Below are positions 53,074 through 63,498 of a DNA stretch of 64,000 bases, one piece after another. This stretch comes from Mesobacillus harenae (GTDB lineage Bacteria > Bacillota > Bacilli > Bacillales > Cytobacillaceae), in assembly GCF_013343715.1 (NCBI RefSeq), contig NZ_JABUNR010000001.1, forward strand, positions 372,001-436,000. The letters run 5' to 3'. Position 1 is the stretch's first letter. Each line of letters starts with the position of its first letter. The notes beneath the pieces were generated by a model, which was given only the letters and a program-made list of their open reading frames with translations, had not been told where the DNA came from and did not search any database. The translations under genes were made by a program, and so were the position numbers.

Positions 53074-53704
53074 AGCAACACCCATGTTTCCTGTAATGGT
53101 GCAGTTAAAAGGTAAGAAATGCGTGGTCATAGGGGGAGGGGAGGTAGCCTGCCGGAAGACGTTGGCACTACTGGATTTCGGGGCAACTGTCGCGGTTGTC
53201 AGCCCAGAAGTTTGCGATGAACTACTGGAGCTTGGGAACAGATCATTAGTGGAGATTATATTAAAAGAAGCAGATCCAGCCGACTTTCAAGATAGCTTCC
53301 TCATTATTGCAGCGACAAACTCAACTGAGGTTAATCAGTTGATTTCAGCAAATGCCAAGCCGCACCAACTGGTCAATGTTGCAAGTGGCCATCAGGCTGG
53401 AAACATTCATATTCCAGCTTATCTGAAAAGGGGGAGGCTTGTGATCAGTATATCAACTGGCGGTGCCAGTCCCACCCTTACCCGCAAAATTCGCAACGAT
53501 CTTTCTGAAAAATACAATGACTCTTATGTTGAATACACGGAGTATTTATATCAAACCCGCCTGGCGATTCTGCAATCCTGCCTCAGCCAACCCCGAAAAC
53601 TCGAATTATTAAAAGGAATTGCAAGCGAAGAGTATAAAAACCAGCTTAATAAAAGAAAAGCACTGAAAGATTGGCTGGCGGAAAACGGGGGATCAGCAAA
53701 CTGA
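53063..53704 (+). CDS. sirC: Precorrin-2 dehydrogenase (SirC/YlnF type)
   Basis: Oxidises precorrin-2 to sirohydrochlorin with NAD. A 213-residue protein with Rossmann motif VVIGGGEVACRKTL (about 18-31), AATNSTEVNQL and the ISTGGASPTLTRKIR segment (about 133-147), typical of the N-terminal part of CysG/Met8. The start is TTG 53063 inside the chelatase gene; an ATG at 53084 lacks a ribosome site. The methyltransferase (SUMT) that makes precorrin-2 is not in the window. Confidence 0.9.
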   Translation: MLNKATPMFPVMVQLKGKKCVVIGGGEVACRKTLALLDFGATVAVVSPEVCDELLELGNRSLVEIILKEADPADFQDSFLIIAATNSTEVNQLISANAKPHQLVNVASGHQAGNIHIPAYLKRGRLVISISTGGASPTLTRKIRNDLSEKYNDSYVEYTEYLYQTRLAILQSCLSQPRKLELLKGIASEEYKNQLNKRKALKDWLAENGGSAN

Positions 53705-53718
53705 GTCTGAAAACGGAG

Positions 53719-53752
53719 AAGCGGCTTCCATGGGTGGAATGGCCGCTTTTGT
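53719..53752 (+). terminator. Terminator of the siroheme genes
   Basis: AAGCGGC pairs with GCCGCTT, inner CCA/TGG, followed by TTGTT. Confidence 0.75.
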
Positions 53753-53838
53753 TATGGTGACAGAAAGCTGATTCTTACGTGCTTTTCATGGGCATATTAG
53801 GAAGAAATGAGAAGTTTGGATTGAAGGGTGGATTTTTA

Positions 53839-54606
53839 ATGGAAAAAGAACCAATCGGCAAATGTACAAATATCATTAAAGGCTCACGCCGTATATTAGT
53901 CCTTACCGGAGCCGGAATTAGTACGGAGTCTGGGATTATGGACTTCAGATCACGGACAGGTATTTACAAATTGGCCCCGGAATACATTTTGTCACTAGGG
54001 TATTTTTTGGAGTATCCAAAAGAATTTTATCAGTTTGCAGTGGACAATCTTTACCATCCAGAAGCTAAACCGAATCGAGGCCATGAAATTCTTGCCAAGT
54101 GGGAAGCAGAGGGAAAAGTTCAGACGATTATTACGCAGAATATTGATGCTCTCCATAACAAAGCAGGGAGCAGAAATGTGATCGAGTTTCATGGGACGAT
54201 TCGGACAGCAAGCTGTGTGAATTGTGGTCAGGTGTACTCGACTGAGGAGATGGTCAAGCGGATGGCCTCAATGGAAAACTTCTATGTGTGCGGCCACTGT
54301 GATACTGAACGGGAGAGGGATCGGTACATTAAGCCAGATGTGGTCCTGTTTGGTGATGCAGGGGATTGGTTTACGGAAGAAGGCTTTCAGTCCATTATTG
54401 CCATGATCCGCGAAGCTGATTGCATTCTAGTACTGGGTACGAGTTTACTGGTCACGCCATTCTCCCTGTTCCCAAGTTACAAAACAGACGGGGTCCCGCT
54501 TATCATTATAAACAAGGGGGATACACCGTACGATTCTGATCATGATTCAATTGTGATCCAAGAGCAGATTGGCGAGACATTAAACCGAATTGATGAGCAG
54601 CTATAA
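53839..54606 (+). CDS. Sir2-family NAD-dependent protein deacylase
   Basis: A 255-residue sirtuin that removes acyl groups from lysine using NAD. GAGISTESGIMDFRS (about 24-38) and TQNIDALHNKAG (about 96-107) bind NAD; the catalytic His is in EFHGT (about 117); four zinc cysteines lie in CVNCG and CGHCD (about 125-155). The frame is open from GTG 53779, but GAAGGGTGG precedes ATG 53839. Monocistronic. Unlike the acetoin-linked SrtN context, no acetyl-CoA gene adjoins. Confidence 0.88.
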   Translation: MEKEPIGKCTNIIKGSRRILVLTGAGISTESGIMDFRSRTGIYKLAPEYILSLGYFLEYPKEFYQFAVDNLYHPEAKPNRGHEILAKWEAEGKVQTIITQNIDALHNKAGSRNVIEFHGTIRTASCVNCGQVYSTEEMVKRMASMENFYVCGHCDTERERDRYIKPDVVLFGDAGDWFTEEGFQSIIAMIREADCILVLGTSLLVTPFSLFPSYKTDGVPLIIINKGDTPYDSDHDSIVIQEQIGETLNRIDEQL

Positions 54607-54795
54607 CGTGAACGGAACAGTATTATTCGAAATTAGAGATGCCCCTCAAGATCTACATAGGAAATTTTGATTTGAAATGCCAGATAAATTCCTTTTATCT
54701 TTTTTCCTAAAAAGGATTAATCATCCCGAGGATCCAATATAGTAGTTAAGTAACATACAGCTGGAGGTTCTATTTTTGGAGAGGCAGGGGGAGTT

Positions 54796-55620
54796 ATGAA
54801 CCAATTCGGCATTCCAGAGATATTTGAGCAAGATGCTCAAGGAATCGTTAAAGAAATTTATGAAGATATAAAGCTTGTATTAAAGGTACCTGTTGTGAAT
54901 TTTATTTTTCGTGCACTGGCTCATTATCCCCAGTTCTTAGCGTATGCATGGGAGCAGGTTAGGCCAAATATGCTGACGGTTAATATGGAATCAGCCTCAC
55001 AGCTTTTACGTGCACCAAATATAGATACCAGCATCCCTAAAATTGATTTTAGCAGGGACTATGGCCAACAGACACTTCAGTCCATTAAGAATATATTAGC
55101 TGTGTTCAGGTATGTTAATCCCAAATTACTTCTTATTGCAAGTACATGGGGAGAAAGTTTAGGTAATCGGCCTATTATTCCGCAAAAAGAAAGCTTTGGA
55201 ATGATTAGTCCAGGTGTTTATGAGGAGATGCCTTCAATTGAGCTAATTCATGTTCCCAATGCTCCTCTATATTTGAAAGCTCTCTTTTATGATATTGCAA
55301 AAGAACATCACTCTTATGACGTTGCCAGTGATTACCGGGCATTGGCGCGTTATCCCAGGTTTCTAGAAATCGTATGGTCGTATTTGAAAGTATATATTAA
55401 AAGTGATGAATATATCATTCTTAAAAGAAATCTGCTAAATAAATCCGTATCACTAGTCCATCAGCAGATGCCTTATCCTGTCAAATTCAGCAGCAATCTA
55501 ACCAAAGCTGCTATTCCCTCTCAAATGGCGGGGATTATGGGATTAGTCTCTTATTTTCAGAACTTTCTCCCTGGTCTAATTATTGAGATGGAAATTATTA
55601 ATAAGATGTTGAATGGCTAA
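54796..55620 (+). CDS. DehI-family protein (halocarboxylic acid dehalogenase-like)
   Basis: A 274-residue helical protein with internal duplication: FRALAHYPQFLAYAWEQVRPN (about 38-58) recurs as YRALARYPRFLEIVWSYLK (about 184-202). This pseudo-dimeric pattern is that of DehI, a group I 2-haloacid dehalogenase, whose active Asp lies just before the second RALAR; here it reads VASDYRALARYP (Asp about 183). Activity on haloacids is not certain; many Bacillus relatives are uncharacterised. GGGGGAG before ATG 54796. Monocistronic. Confidence 0.68.
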   Translation: MNQFGIPEIFEQDAQGIVKEIYEDIKLVLKVPVVNFIFRALAHYPQFLAYAWEQVRPNMLTVNMESASQLLRAPNIDTSIPKIDFSRDYGQQTLQSIKNILAVFRYVNPKLLLIASTWGESLGNRPIIPQKESFGMISPGVYEEMPSIELIHVPNAPLYLKALFYDIAKEHHSYDVASDYRALARYPRFLEIVWSYLKVYIKSDEYIILKRNLLNKSVSLVHQQMPYPVKFSSNLTKAAIPSQMAGIMGLVSYFQNFLPGLIIEMEIINKMLNG

Positions 55621-55762
55621 TTCCTACACATTAACATTTTTTGAATAATATAAGACGTTAAGAACAGGGAATTAGATTTTCCATACAGGGGGACGCTTTC
55701 CGCAGAAGAATCAAGAACGGATTTTTTAGTAGATAGGTAAATATATAATTATCCTGATTAAT

Positions 55763-55795
55763 AAAAAAGGCACCGAGAATAATCCCGGTGCCTTA
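55763..55795. terminator. Bidirectional terminator
   Basis: AAGGCACCG pairs with CGGTGCCTT, with A-tract before and T-poor end after; better for the leftward MFS gene. Confidence 0.75.
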
Positions 55796-55812
55796 TGGCT
55801 GTTGATGTTAGA

Positions 55813-57087
55813 CTAGCTTTCTATTTTAACAGGCTTCTTCGCAAGCAACGAGCATAAGATTCCTAGTGCCGGAAACAGGAGTGTAGCAAGCAAAATTTCC
55901 TGATATCCTCCAAATAGATCAAAAGCAAACCCAAAAGGAAGAGGTCCTAACGCTGACCCAAGTACCATTACTGTCATAGCACTTCCTTTTATACTTCCTA
56001 GAGCCATTCTCCCAAAATAACTGGGCCAAACATAGTTCAGGGCGATCCGTTCAAACCCATTGCTTACTCCCCAAAGAATTCCGAAAATGATAGCCATAAA
56101 GGTTGAGTTTATAAACAATAAAAATACAACAAAAATAATTTCGCCTGCAAAAATCCCTGCCAATATGTAATTTACTTTTACACGGTCTAGAATAAATCCA
56201 GCCGCCAGGGAAATGGGGAAGCCTACAATTGCCATCAAACTAAGGACAATTGCAGCTGTTCCGGCCGTTAACCCGGTTTCCTTAAATATTGAAATAAGGT
56301 GAAACGTCAACCCTGTGTTAACTAATGCTGGAATGCTGACACAAACAAGCAGGAGCCAAAAGGCGCTCGTCTTTTTTGCTTCTTCAAGCGTCCAGTTAAT
56401 TTCCAAAGCCTTTGGCTGAAAACCAGGAAACTGAGTATCAGCTGGGTGTGTTTGATCTCCATCTGGAAGCAGTCCCACGTCTTCAGGTTTGTTGCGAATC
56501 AGGAAGAATGCTAATGGAACGAAAATGACAAGAAGCAATATTCCCCAAAGCCTCCAGGAGAAACTCCAGCCCCATTCAGTAACCAGCCATGCATTCAGCG
56601 GTGGGAAGGCCGCAGAGCTGGCAAATCCGCCGATCGCCATTAAGCTTAGTGCTTTCCCCCGTTTTACGATAAACCATTGAGGAACAAGTGTATTGGGAAT
56701 AAGTGTCATGGAGCCTTGGCCTAATAATCGAAGTAAGAAAAATCCAATAAATAACATAGCGATGTTTGTTACAATGCTGTTCCAGAAGCAGGCAAGAGCC
56801 AGGCCAAGGCCTACAAAAACAGCCATTTTTCTTTGGCCATGAAAGTCGATAAACCGGCCCACAAAAAACATGCATAGACCTGCTGCAAGAGTTGCGGCAG
56901 AATAAATACCTGAAACTTGTGAACGGCTCCAGCCAAAGTCTTTAATATAGGAATCAATAAAGACGGAGACAGAATAGGTCTGTCCGGGGCCGGAAAAAAA
57001 CATTCCTAGACCTGAAATAAAAACGATAACCCACCCATAATAAAAGGGTGTCTGCAACGGGACTGCCGCTTGTGCTTGTGCTCTCAT
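55813..57087 (-). CDS. MFS transporter (OFA/monocarboxylate-type)
   Basis: A 424-residue major facilitator with twelve helices and the YYGWVIVFISGLGMFFSGPGQT opening (about 15-36) typical of OFA/MCT-like carriers of carboxylates. The A-loop GRFIDFHGQRK is present. Substrate unknown. The frame is open from 57111, but AGGGAGGT stands seven bases before ATG 57087, which I choose. Two tiny CxxCxGxG genes lie upstream on the same strand, about 90 bases away, and could share a transcript. Confidence 0.82.
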   Translation of the reverse strand: MRAQAQAAVPLQTPFYYGWVIVFISGLGMFFSGPGQTYSVSVFIDSYIKDFGWSRSQVSGIYSAATLAAGLCMFFVGRFIDFHGQRKMAVFVGLGLALACFWNSIVTNIAMLFIGFFLLRLLGQGSMTLIPNTLVPQWFIVKRGKALSLMAIGGFASSAAFPPLNAWLVTEWGWSFSWRLWGILLLVIFVPLAFFLIRNKPEDVGLLPDGDQTHPADTQFPGFQPKALEINWTLEEAKKTSAFWLLLVCVSIPALVNTGLTFHLISIFKETGLTAGTAAIVLSLMAIVGFPISLAAGFILDRVKVNYILAGIFAGEIIFVVFLLFINSTFMAIIFGILWGVSNGFERIALNYVWPSYFGRMALGSIKGSAMTVMVLGSALGPLPFGFAFDLFGGYQEILLATLLFPALGILCSLLAKKPVKIES

Positions 57088-57178
57088 AGATCGTACCTCC
57101 CTGCTAAGCATAGCAAAAAGGTTTTTCGGTTGTCTAATTATTTTAATCGGGGAAGTACCTTTTTAATATAGCTAAATC

Positions 57179-57313
57179 TTAGACCTGGTCAAGACTTTTG
57201 CCCTTGATGATTCCGCTCCCCTGACAGTGGAAGCAAGCCTCTTTTACATTAGGAAAACGAATAAGCAAATATCCTTTTCCAGAGCAATTCGAACATGTTT
57301 GTTCTGCAGACAT
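57179..57313 (-). CDS. Small CxxCxGxG zinc-finger protein A (anti-TRAP/DnaJ finger-like)
   Basis: A 44-residue product with two DnaJ-type knuckles: CSNCSGKGY (residues 7-15) and CFHCQGSGI (about 27-35). AAGGAGGAG sits right before the ATG at 57313, so it is a genuine gene despite its size. The paired CxxCxGxG arrangement and length resemble anti-TRAP (RtpA) and YuiA of Bacillus. There are no trp genes here, so a role in TRAP inhibition is only one option; a redox or metal-sensing small protein is another. It lies 65 bases upstream of the MFS gene start region, with a sister gene at 57449. Confidence 0.75.
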   Translation of the reverse strand: MSAEQTCSNCSGKGYLLIRFPNVKEACFHCQGSGIIKGKSLDQV

Positions 57314-57448
57314 ATTATCTCCTCCTTACTGTTTACTCCGAAGCAAAAATAGAACCGTTACTTTATATCCTTTCTATTTAAGTGTTATCTTATCCATCTG
57401 GGCCTCTCTTTTAGTCTGCAAAACGATTGCGGGAATTGGTGATTGGGG

Positions 57449-57616
57449 TTAAGATCTTAAATCCTTGCTGATGCGGTGGAGAGAATGCTGGGAACGGCCT
57501 TCCATGATATTGCCTTTTCCACTGCATCTCTTGCATTTTTTATTCCAGCGCAAACCTTTAATTAAAGGCATTTCACCAAGCCCTTTGCAATTTAGGCAAA
57601 CTAACTTAAAGGACAT
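57449..57616 (-). CDS. Small CxxCxGxG zinc-finger protein B (paralogue of the preceding)
   Basis: A 55-residue product with knuckles CLNCKGLGE (residues 7-15) and CKRCSGKGN (about 28-36), and a basic C-terminal tail. ATGGAGGGAT precedes ATG 57616. Same layout as protein A: first knuckle at residue 7, about 12 residues between knuckles. The two are 135 bases apart on the same strand and clearly arose by duplication. Function unknown; a trimeric zinc protein like anti-TRAP or a DnaJ-like finger is the nearest known form. Confidence 0.75.
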   Translation of the reverse strand: MSFKLVCLNCKGLGEMPLIKGLRWNKKCKRCSGKGNIMEGRSQHSLHRISKDLRS

Positions 57617-57619
57617 TCT

Positions 57620-58019
57620 ATCCCTCCATCTGTCGTTTCTAATATGGGGAAGAAACGGGGTAAAAATGTCTGAAATTAATCCGTTTGAAGCAATTAATGC
57701 TTTACAATAAATGAAAAAACAGCTGTCATTCGAGGGGCTAAAGAGGATCCACCGATTTATTATATGTTCGTTAATACGGGGAAGTTAGAGTTTTTTTAGG
57801 TACCTCATTTAAAGATGTATATTGCTGTACTATAGTAAAGATTCGTTAAATAGAGTATTTTTTCGCCTAATCTGGATTATACGGTCTTTTTATTGAAAAG
57901 ATGTTTAGGGATTTAATTTCGAGTTAAAGAGGTAAGGTGAATTGTTTGGTTTTCTTGAAGAAAAAATTCATGGTTTTTCTTAAGCTGTACACATTAAACC
58001 TATAAAGGGGGGATCTATT
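57620..58019. other. Intergenic region before the SulP gene
   Basis: About 400 AT-rich bases between the divergent small protein B and the SulP gene. It holds an open 14-codon frame (57666-57710) without clear ribosome site, and no terminator or palindrome that I can defend. The promoters of both neighbours should be here. Confidence 0.5.
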
Positions 58020-59468
58020 TTGGAAGATATGACTTATTCCGAATCATGGTTTGGCAATATAAAAGGGGACATCCTCTCAGGTTTGGTTGTTGCTATTGCT
58101 TTAATCCCAGAAGCGATTGCGTTTTCGATTATTGCCGGGGTGGATCCGATGGTTGGCTTATATGCATCATTTACAATCTCAGTCGTTATTGCATTTGTCG
58201 GAGGCAGGCCAGGGATGATTTCCGCTGCCACCGGCGCAATGGCTCTTCTCTTTGTTGATTTAGTGGCCAGGCATGGACTTGAGTATCTGTTAGCGGCAAC
58301 CATTTTAACAGGTGTCCTGCAGATTCTATTTGGCGTGTTCAAGCTAGCCCGTTATATGAAGTTTATCCCTAGATCCGTAATGGTAGGGTTTGTTAATGCA
58401 CTAGCTATACTAATATTTACCTCACAGCTGGGCGTTTTCGCAGGGGCTACGTGGCATGTGTATTTACTAGCGGCTGTCACATTAGCAATAATTTATCTGT
58501 TTCCTTACATAACTAAGGCGGTTCCTTCCACTTTAATCGCGATTGTTTTTATGACTGGGATTGCAATCTTTATGAACATTGGAGTAATGACAGTTGGCGA
58601 TATGGGGAACTTAAGCCAAACGCTTCCCATTTTTCTTCTTCCGGATATCCCTTTAACACTGGAGACGATAGGAATTATTCTCCCTTATTCACTTGCTCTA
58701 GCGCTGGTCGGTTTGCTTGAATCACTTTTAACAGCGACGATCGTCGATGATATGACGGATTCAGAGAGCAATAAGGATACGGAAAGTAAAGGACAAGGGA
58801 TCGCCAATGTTGTAACAGGATTTTTTGGCGGCATGGCCGGATGTGCCATGATTGGCCAATCGGTCATTAACGTAAAATCGGGTGGAAGCAGACGGCTTTC
58901 CGCTTTAGTTGCTGGCGTATTCTTAATGTTGTTGATTGTGATGTTTGGTGATATCGTGGTTCAGATTCCAATGGCTGTTCTTGCTGGGGTTATGATTATG
59001 GTATCGATCAGCACCTTTGACTGGAACTCAATAAGAACACTCCACCTATTGCCAAAAACAGATGCAATTGTTATGGTAGTAACTGTATTGACTGTTATTT
59101 TTACCCATAACTTAGCTATAGGAGTTTTTACCGGAATCCTCTTGAGTGCCATTTTCTTTGTGTCAAAAATATCTCAAGTTGAAGTAACGAGCACGATGGT
59201 TGATAACACACGTGTCTATAAGCTGAGAGGCGAGCTGTTTTTCGCATCTGTCACAGAATTGATGAAAAAATTTGATTACAAAGAGGAAGTTGATTCTGTA
59301 GAATTAAATTTAAGTCGGTCGCATCTTTGGGATGATTCTGCTGTCGCAGCTATTGATAAAATTGTGAATAAATTTGAAGAGAACGGAATAAAAGTGCTTG
59401 TAACAGGAATGAACGAGGAAAGCTCAGAGCTTTCTGCAAAACTGGCCAACAAATTAGGTTCTCATTAA
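58020..59468 (+). CDS. SulP-family anion transporter with STAS domain
   Basis: A 482-residue inorganic anion transporter (sulfate, bicarbonate or molybdate class). Membrane domain about 12-385, with [23 protein letters not shown] (TM1 and the sulfate-transporter signature) and [17 protein letters not shown] (TM8 region), then a short C-terminal STAS domain (about 395-482, SVTELMKKF...[17 protein letters not shown]). AAAGGGGGGATC precedes the TTG start at 58020. Followed by a universal stress protein 17 bases later, a pairing common for bicarbonate/sulfate SulP proteins. Substrate not determined. Confidence 0.88.
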   Translation: MEDMTYSESWFGNIKGDILSGLVVAIALIPEAIAFSIIAGVDPMVGLYASFTISVVIAFVGGRPGMISAATGAMALLFVDLVARHGLEYLLAATILTGVLQILFGVFKLARYMKFIPRSVMVGFVNALAILIFTSQLGVFAGATWHVYLLAAVTLAIIYLFPYITKAVPSTLIAIVFMTGIAIFMNIGVMTVGDMGNLSQTLPIFLLPDIPLTLETIGIILPYSLALALVGLLESLLTATIVDDMTDSESNKDTESKGQGIANVVTGFFGGMAGCAMIGQSVINVKSGGSRRLSALVAGVFLMLLIVMFGDIVVQIPMAVLAGVMIMVSISTFDWNSIRTLHLLPKTDAIVMVVTVLTVIFTHNLAIGVFTGILLSAIFFVSKISQVEVTSTMVDNTRVYKLRGELFFASVTELMKKFDYKEEVDSVELNLSRSHLWDDSAVAAIDKIVNKFEENGIKVLVTGMNEESSELSAKLANKLGSH

Positions 59469-59485
59469 TGAAGAGGTGATTGGGA

Positions 59486-59905
59486 ATGTATAAAAAAATT
59501 CTTCTTGCAGCAGATGGCTCTGACCATTCAAAGCGAGCAGCCGAACATGCAATTACAATGGCAAAGTGCCAGGAAGGCTCAAAAATTTTCATTGTTTATG
59601 CAGTAGACGGAGACAGTTCTAAATCAGATGTACTGAGCAATTGGAATTCTGCGAATATTAATGATAAGCGCAAAGAGCGCCTTAAGGACATTGAGGCCCA
59701 AGCAAGAGAGTCGGGTGTGCAGTTTGAGATAAAAATTCTCCATGGTGAACCTGGTCCCGCGATTGTGGAATTCACAAATAAAAATCAGTTTGATGTAGCT
59801 GTAATTGGTAGCCGTGGGCTTAATTCGCTTCAGGAACTTATGTTAGGAAGTGTAAGTCATAAAGTAGCTAAGCGGGCGAACTGCCCGGTTATGATTGTAA
59901 AATAA
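59486..59905 (+). CDS. Universal stress protein (UspA family)
   Basis: A 139-residue nucleotide-binding UspA protein. It has the ATP-binding residues DGSDHSKRAAEHA at the N-terminus and the G-2x-G-9x-G(S/T) motif GSRGLNSLQELMLGSVSHKV (about 111-130). The frame is open from TTG 59480; GAGGTGATT (59472-59480) makes ATG 59486 the start. It is co-transcribed with the SulP transporter, so it may modulate this transporter or respond to the same stress. Confidence 0.92.
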   Translation: MYKKILLAADGSDHSKRAAEHAITMAKCQEGSKIFIVYAVDGDSSKSDVLSNWNSANINDKRKERLKDIEAQARESGVQFEIKILHGEPGPAIVEFTNKNQFDVAVIGSRGLNSLQELMLGSVSHKVAKRANCPVMIVK

Positions 59906-60003
59906 CACTTGAAGGCCAGTGATTGACCGAAATCAACTTACTATTAATGGGGAGTCTATGGCGAAGCTCTCCTTACATCATTAATTGAGATTTTACATAA
60001 TAT

Positions 60004-60040
60004 AAAAAACACACTAGTCCAATTGCCTAGTGTGTTTTTG
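60004..60040. terminator. Bidirectional terminator between usp and metH
   Basis: AAAAACACACTAG pairs with CTAGTGTGTTTTT. Confidence 0.9.
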
Positions 60041-60042
60041 TA

Positions 60043-63000
60043 TTATTCACTCTGCAAAACGTTGAAATACCGTGCTTCAGGGTGGGAGAATACGATTGCG
60101 GTTACGGATGCTTCAGGCTCCATCATGAATCCGTCGGTCAGCTGGATGCCGATGTCTTCAGGAGCGATGAGCTGAAATAGCTTTTGTTGATCTTCAAGCT
60201 CTGGACAGGCCGGGTAACCAAAGGAAAAGCGCTGTCCCATGTATTTGGCAGAGAAACGATCTTTCATTGTCATGCTCACAGGGTCTGGAAACCCCCAACG
60301 GTCGCGCATTTGGCGATGTATAAGCTCTGCTAAACCTTCAGCAGTTTCCAGGGCAAGTGCCTGCAAGGCGTGACTCTCAAGAAAACGGCCTTCCTTTTTA
60401 AGCTGATCGGCAATTTGGCGAACTCCCTTTCCAGCAGTTACTGCGAACAATCCTACATAGTCTATTTGTTCATCTTCGACCGGACGTAAATAGTCCGCGA
60501 GACAAAGCCCCTGGTTCGATTCTTGACGGGGAAAGTCAAAGGTTTCGATAACTTTTCCATGGTCGCAAGGATCATAAATATAAATTGTATTTCCCTGTGA
60601 CTTTGCCGGGAAAAACTGATACACGGCAGCAGGGGATATCCATTTGTTAGCTTTGGCTTCCTTGATTAGAGATTGTACGGTCTCATGGACTTGTATAGCT
60701 TTTTCATTTCCCTCTGCTAGAAGCCGATCGATTTTTCCTTTTACCCCCAGATGGTGCCCAATGAGCATTTGCTGGTTAATATAAGGTTCGATATGTGCCA
60801 GCGAGTAGGATTTTAACAGATGGCGCTTTGTATCTTCAGGTACATATACAGAGGCAATCGCTGGTGTCCGCTGCCGTTCAAGCACAGCTGTAGCACTGCG
60901 TCTCTGCGGGGTAACTTCACGCAGCTCAATACTGGCTGCCAGTTTTTCCTTTTTCTCAGCAATGATTTTTTTCTGTTGAACAGGATCGCGAAGCTGGTTG
61001 GCAAGATCCAACCCGTTCATGGCGTCTTTCGCATATAAAACTAAACCGCTGTATTCCTGGGCAATTTTATTTTCTGTGAATTTCCGGGTGAGGGCAGCAC
61101 CACCGACTAAAATAGGGATTTCAATTCCAGCCTGTTTCATATCGTGAGCTGTAATGACCATTTGCTGTGCTGACTTTACCAGTAGTCCTGATAGTCCAAC
61201 GATATCAGGCTTTTCCTTTTTAACAGCTTCAATCAAACTAATTGGATTGACTTTGATTCCTAAGTCGATAACTTGATAGCCGTTGTTGCTTAGGATAATC
61301 TCAACAAGGTTTTTCCCGATATCGTGGACATCCCCCTTAACAGTTGCCAACAGAACTTTTCCTTTTGAAGAGGACGTTTCATTTTTCTGCATATGGGGTT
61401 CGAGATGGGAAACAGCTGCTTTCATAACTTCTGCACTTTGAAGTACCTCTGCAACAATAAGCTGATTGTCATTGAAAAGCCGGCCGACTTCTTTCATTCC
61501 TGTCATGAGCGGACCATTAATAATATCAAGCGGGGCCGGATAACTAGCCAAAGCTAGATCAAGGTCTGGAAGGAGTCCTTCTTTCGTTCCCTCGACAACA
61601 TAGTAGGCGAGCCGCTCTTCAAGGGATAAATTGAGACCCGTGCTTTTTGCTTCTTTCTTTTTCCCGCGGTAAAACTCTGTGAATTTAGCTAATGATGCAT
61701 CTGTTGTATCAAAAAGGAGATTCTCCGCCATGGCGACTTCTTCCGCTGAGATTGAGGCAAACCGTTCCAGCTTTTCTGTATTTACGATTGCATAATCCAG
61801 ACCAGCCAGCGTGCAATGGTACAGGAAAACAGAATTTAAAATTTCTCTGCCGACAGGAGGGAGGCCGAACGAAACATTGCTAATTCCAAGAATTGTCTGA
61901 GTTTCAGGAAATGCTCTCTTGATCAGCTTGATTCCTTCCACAGTTGCCTTGGCTGACCCGATGTACTGTTCATCACCAGTCCCAACTGGGAAAACGAGTG
62001 GGTCAAAGATAAGGTCCTGGGGCGGAATTTTGTATTTATTCACGAGCAGCTCATACGAACGTTTAGTGACTTCCAGCTTTCGTTCAGCAGTGACGCCCAT
62101 CCCGATTTCATCTATCGTTCCAACAACAATAGCACCCCCATACTGGTGGATAAGCCGCGAAACGGATTCGAATTTAGCTTCCCCATCTTCCAGATTGATA
62201 GAATTTATGACCGCTTTGCCCTGGGAATATTTCAATGCTATTTCAATGACGGCATCATCTGTAGAATCTATGACAAGCGGGACTTTCACTTTTTTAACAG
62301 CCTCTTTTATAAACTCTTCCATATCCTGCAATTCATCGCGGTCTGGATCGGCAAGGCAAATATCGATGACATGGGCTCCATTTTTCACTTGAGCTCTTGC
62401 TACTTCAGCTGCTTCCTCATATTTTGCTTCGGATATGAGCCTTTTGAATTTTCTTGAGCCGATTACATTCGTTCGTTCACCAACCATAATCGGCCGTAAT
62501 GTTGGATCATCATAGATAAAGGGTTCAATTCCAGAAACCATATGATGGGTTTCTGGCTGTGTTTTCCTTGGTGTGAAGTGCTTCATTTTTTCAGTAATTG
62601 CCTTTATATGGTCAGGAGTAGTCCCACAGCAGCCGCCCACAATGTTCAGCCAGCCTTCATTTGCAAAGCCTGAAAGTTTTTGGGCGAGTGACTCGGGTGT
62701 CTCATGATAGTTTCCTTCTTCATCAGGAAGTCCTGCATTGGGATAACAGCTTACAGCACAAGTAGCCAGGCTAGAAAGGGAACGCAAATGATCCTGCATA
62801 AATTCAGGTCCTGTTGCACAATTCAGCCCGACAGCAATAGGGTTCATATGCTTGATCGAAATATAAAACGCTTCGATCGATTGGCCAGCCAATGTCGTGC
62901 CCATTGGTTCAATGGTCGCTGAAATCATAAGTGGCACTTCTTTATTTCGTTTTACAAATGCCTGACGGATTCCAATGTATCCTGCTTTTACATTCAAGAG

Positions 63001-63498
63001 GTCCTGACTCGTTTCGAGAAGGAGGAGGTCGACATCTCCATCAAGTAGACCAAGTGCCTGTTCCTCGTAGGCTGCCGCCAGCTGATCGAATGTGGCACCC
63101 CCTGTCACGCTTAGCGTTTTTGTCGTTGGTCCGAGGGATCCCGCTACAAACCTCGGCCATTCTAGGGTTGAGGCCTGATCGGCGGCTTTCCTGGCAATTA
63201 AGGCGCCAGCTTTATTGATTTCATAAGCGTCTTTTCCAAGGCCGTACTCATCCAGAACAAAGCTTGCTCCGCCGAACGTATTTGTTTCGACGATGTCGGC
63301 ACCTGCTTTAAAGTATTCATGGTGAATACGCTCGATAATATGCGGGGCAGTATGGTTAAGAATTTCATTGCAGCCTTCATATTCCTCTCCGCCAAAATCT
63401 TCAGCAGTTAAGTCGGCCTGCTGGAGCATGGTGCCCATGGCTCCGTCCATAATCAGAATTTTTTTGTGTAACTGCTCATTTAATGATAATTTCGGCAT
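60043..63498 (-). CDS. metH: Cobalamin-dependent methionine synthase MetH
   Basis: Makes methionine from homocysteine and methyltetrahydrofolate through methylcobalamin. The 1151-residue chain carries all four modules: homocysteine domain (about 1-320) with zinc Cys in GLNCATG (about 223) and GGCCGT (about 287), pterin-binding domain (about 330-620), cobalamin-binding domain with [11 protein letters not shown] (about 721-731, the His is the cobalt ligand), and the C-terminal S-adenosylmethionine reactivation domain ending about 1150. The ATG at 63498 overlaps the end of the preceding yitJ gene by 23 bases, so the two are coupled. Confidence 0.97.
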   Translation of the reverse strand: MPKLSLNEQLHKKILIMDGAMGTMLQQADLTAEDFGGEEYEGCNEILNHTAPHIIERIHHEYFKAGADIVETNTFGGASFVLDEYGLGKDAYEINKAGALIARKAADQASTLEWPRFVAGSLGPTTKTLSVTGGATFDQLAAAYEEQALGLLDGDVDLLLLETSQDLLNVKAGYIGIRQAFVKRNKEVPLMISATIEPMGTTLAGQSIEAFYISIKHMNPIAVGLNCATGPEFMQDHLRSLSSLATCAVSCYPNAGLPDEEGNYHETPESLAQKLSGFANEGWLNIVGGCCGTTPDHIKAITEKMKHFTPRKTQPETHHMVSGIEPFIYDDPTLRPIMVGERTNVIGSRKFKRLISEAKYEEAAEVARAQVKNGAHVIDICLADPDRDELQDMEEFIKEAVKKVKVPLVIDSTDDAVIEIALKYSQGKAVINSINLEDGEAKFESVSRLIHQYGGAIVVGTIDEIGMGVTAERKLEVTKRSYELLVNKYKIPPQDLIFDPLVFPVGTGDEQYIGSAKATVEGIKLIKRAFPETQTILGISNVSFGLPPVGREILNSVFLYHCTLAGLDYAIVNTEKLERFASISAEEVAMAENLLFDTTDASLAKFTEFYRGKKKEAKSTGLNLSLEERLAYYVVEGTKEGLLPDLDLALASYPAPLDIINGPLMTGMKEVGRLFNDNQLIVAEVLQSAEVMKAAVSHLEPHMQKNETSSSKGKVLLATVKGDVHDIGKNLVEIILSNNGYQVIDLGIKVNPISLIEAVKKEKPDIVGLSGLLVKSAQQMVITAHDMKQAGIEIPILVGGAALTRKFTENKIAQEYSGLVLYAKDAMNGLDLANQLRDPVQQKKIIAEKKEKLAASIELREVTPQRRSATAVLERQRTPAIASVYVPEDTKRHLLKSYSLAHIEPYINQQMLIGHHLGVKGKIDRLLAEGNEKAIQVHETVQSLIKEAKANKWISPAAVYQFFPAKSQGNTIYIYDPCDHGKVIETFDFPRQESNQGLCLADYLRPVEDEQIDYVGLFAVTAGKGVRQIADQLKKEGRFLESHALQALALETAEGLAELIHRQMRDRWGFPDPVSMTMKDRFSAKYMGQRFSFGYPACPELEDQQKLFQLIAPEDIGIQLTDGFMMEPEASVTAIVFSHPEARYFNVLQSE

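Noticed and set aside
57465-57710. 81-codon rightward frame
   Set aside because: It is the antisense shadow of small zinc-finger gene B.
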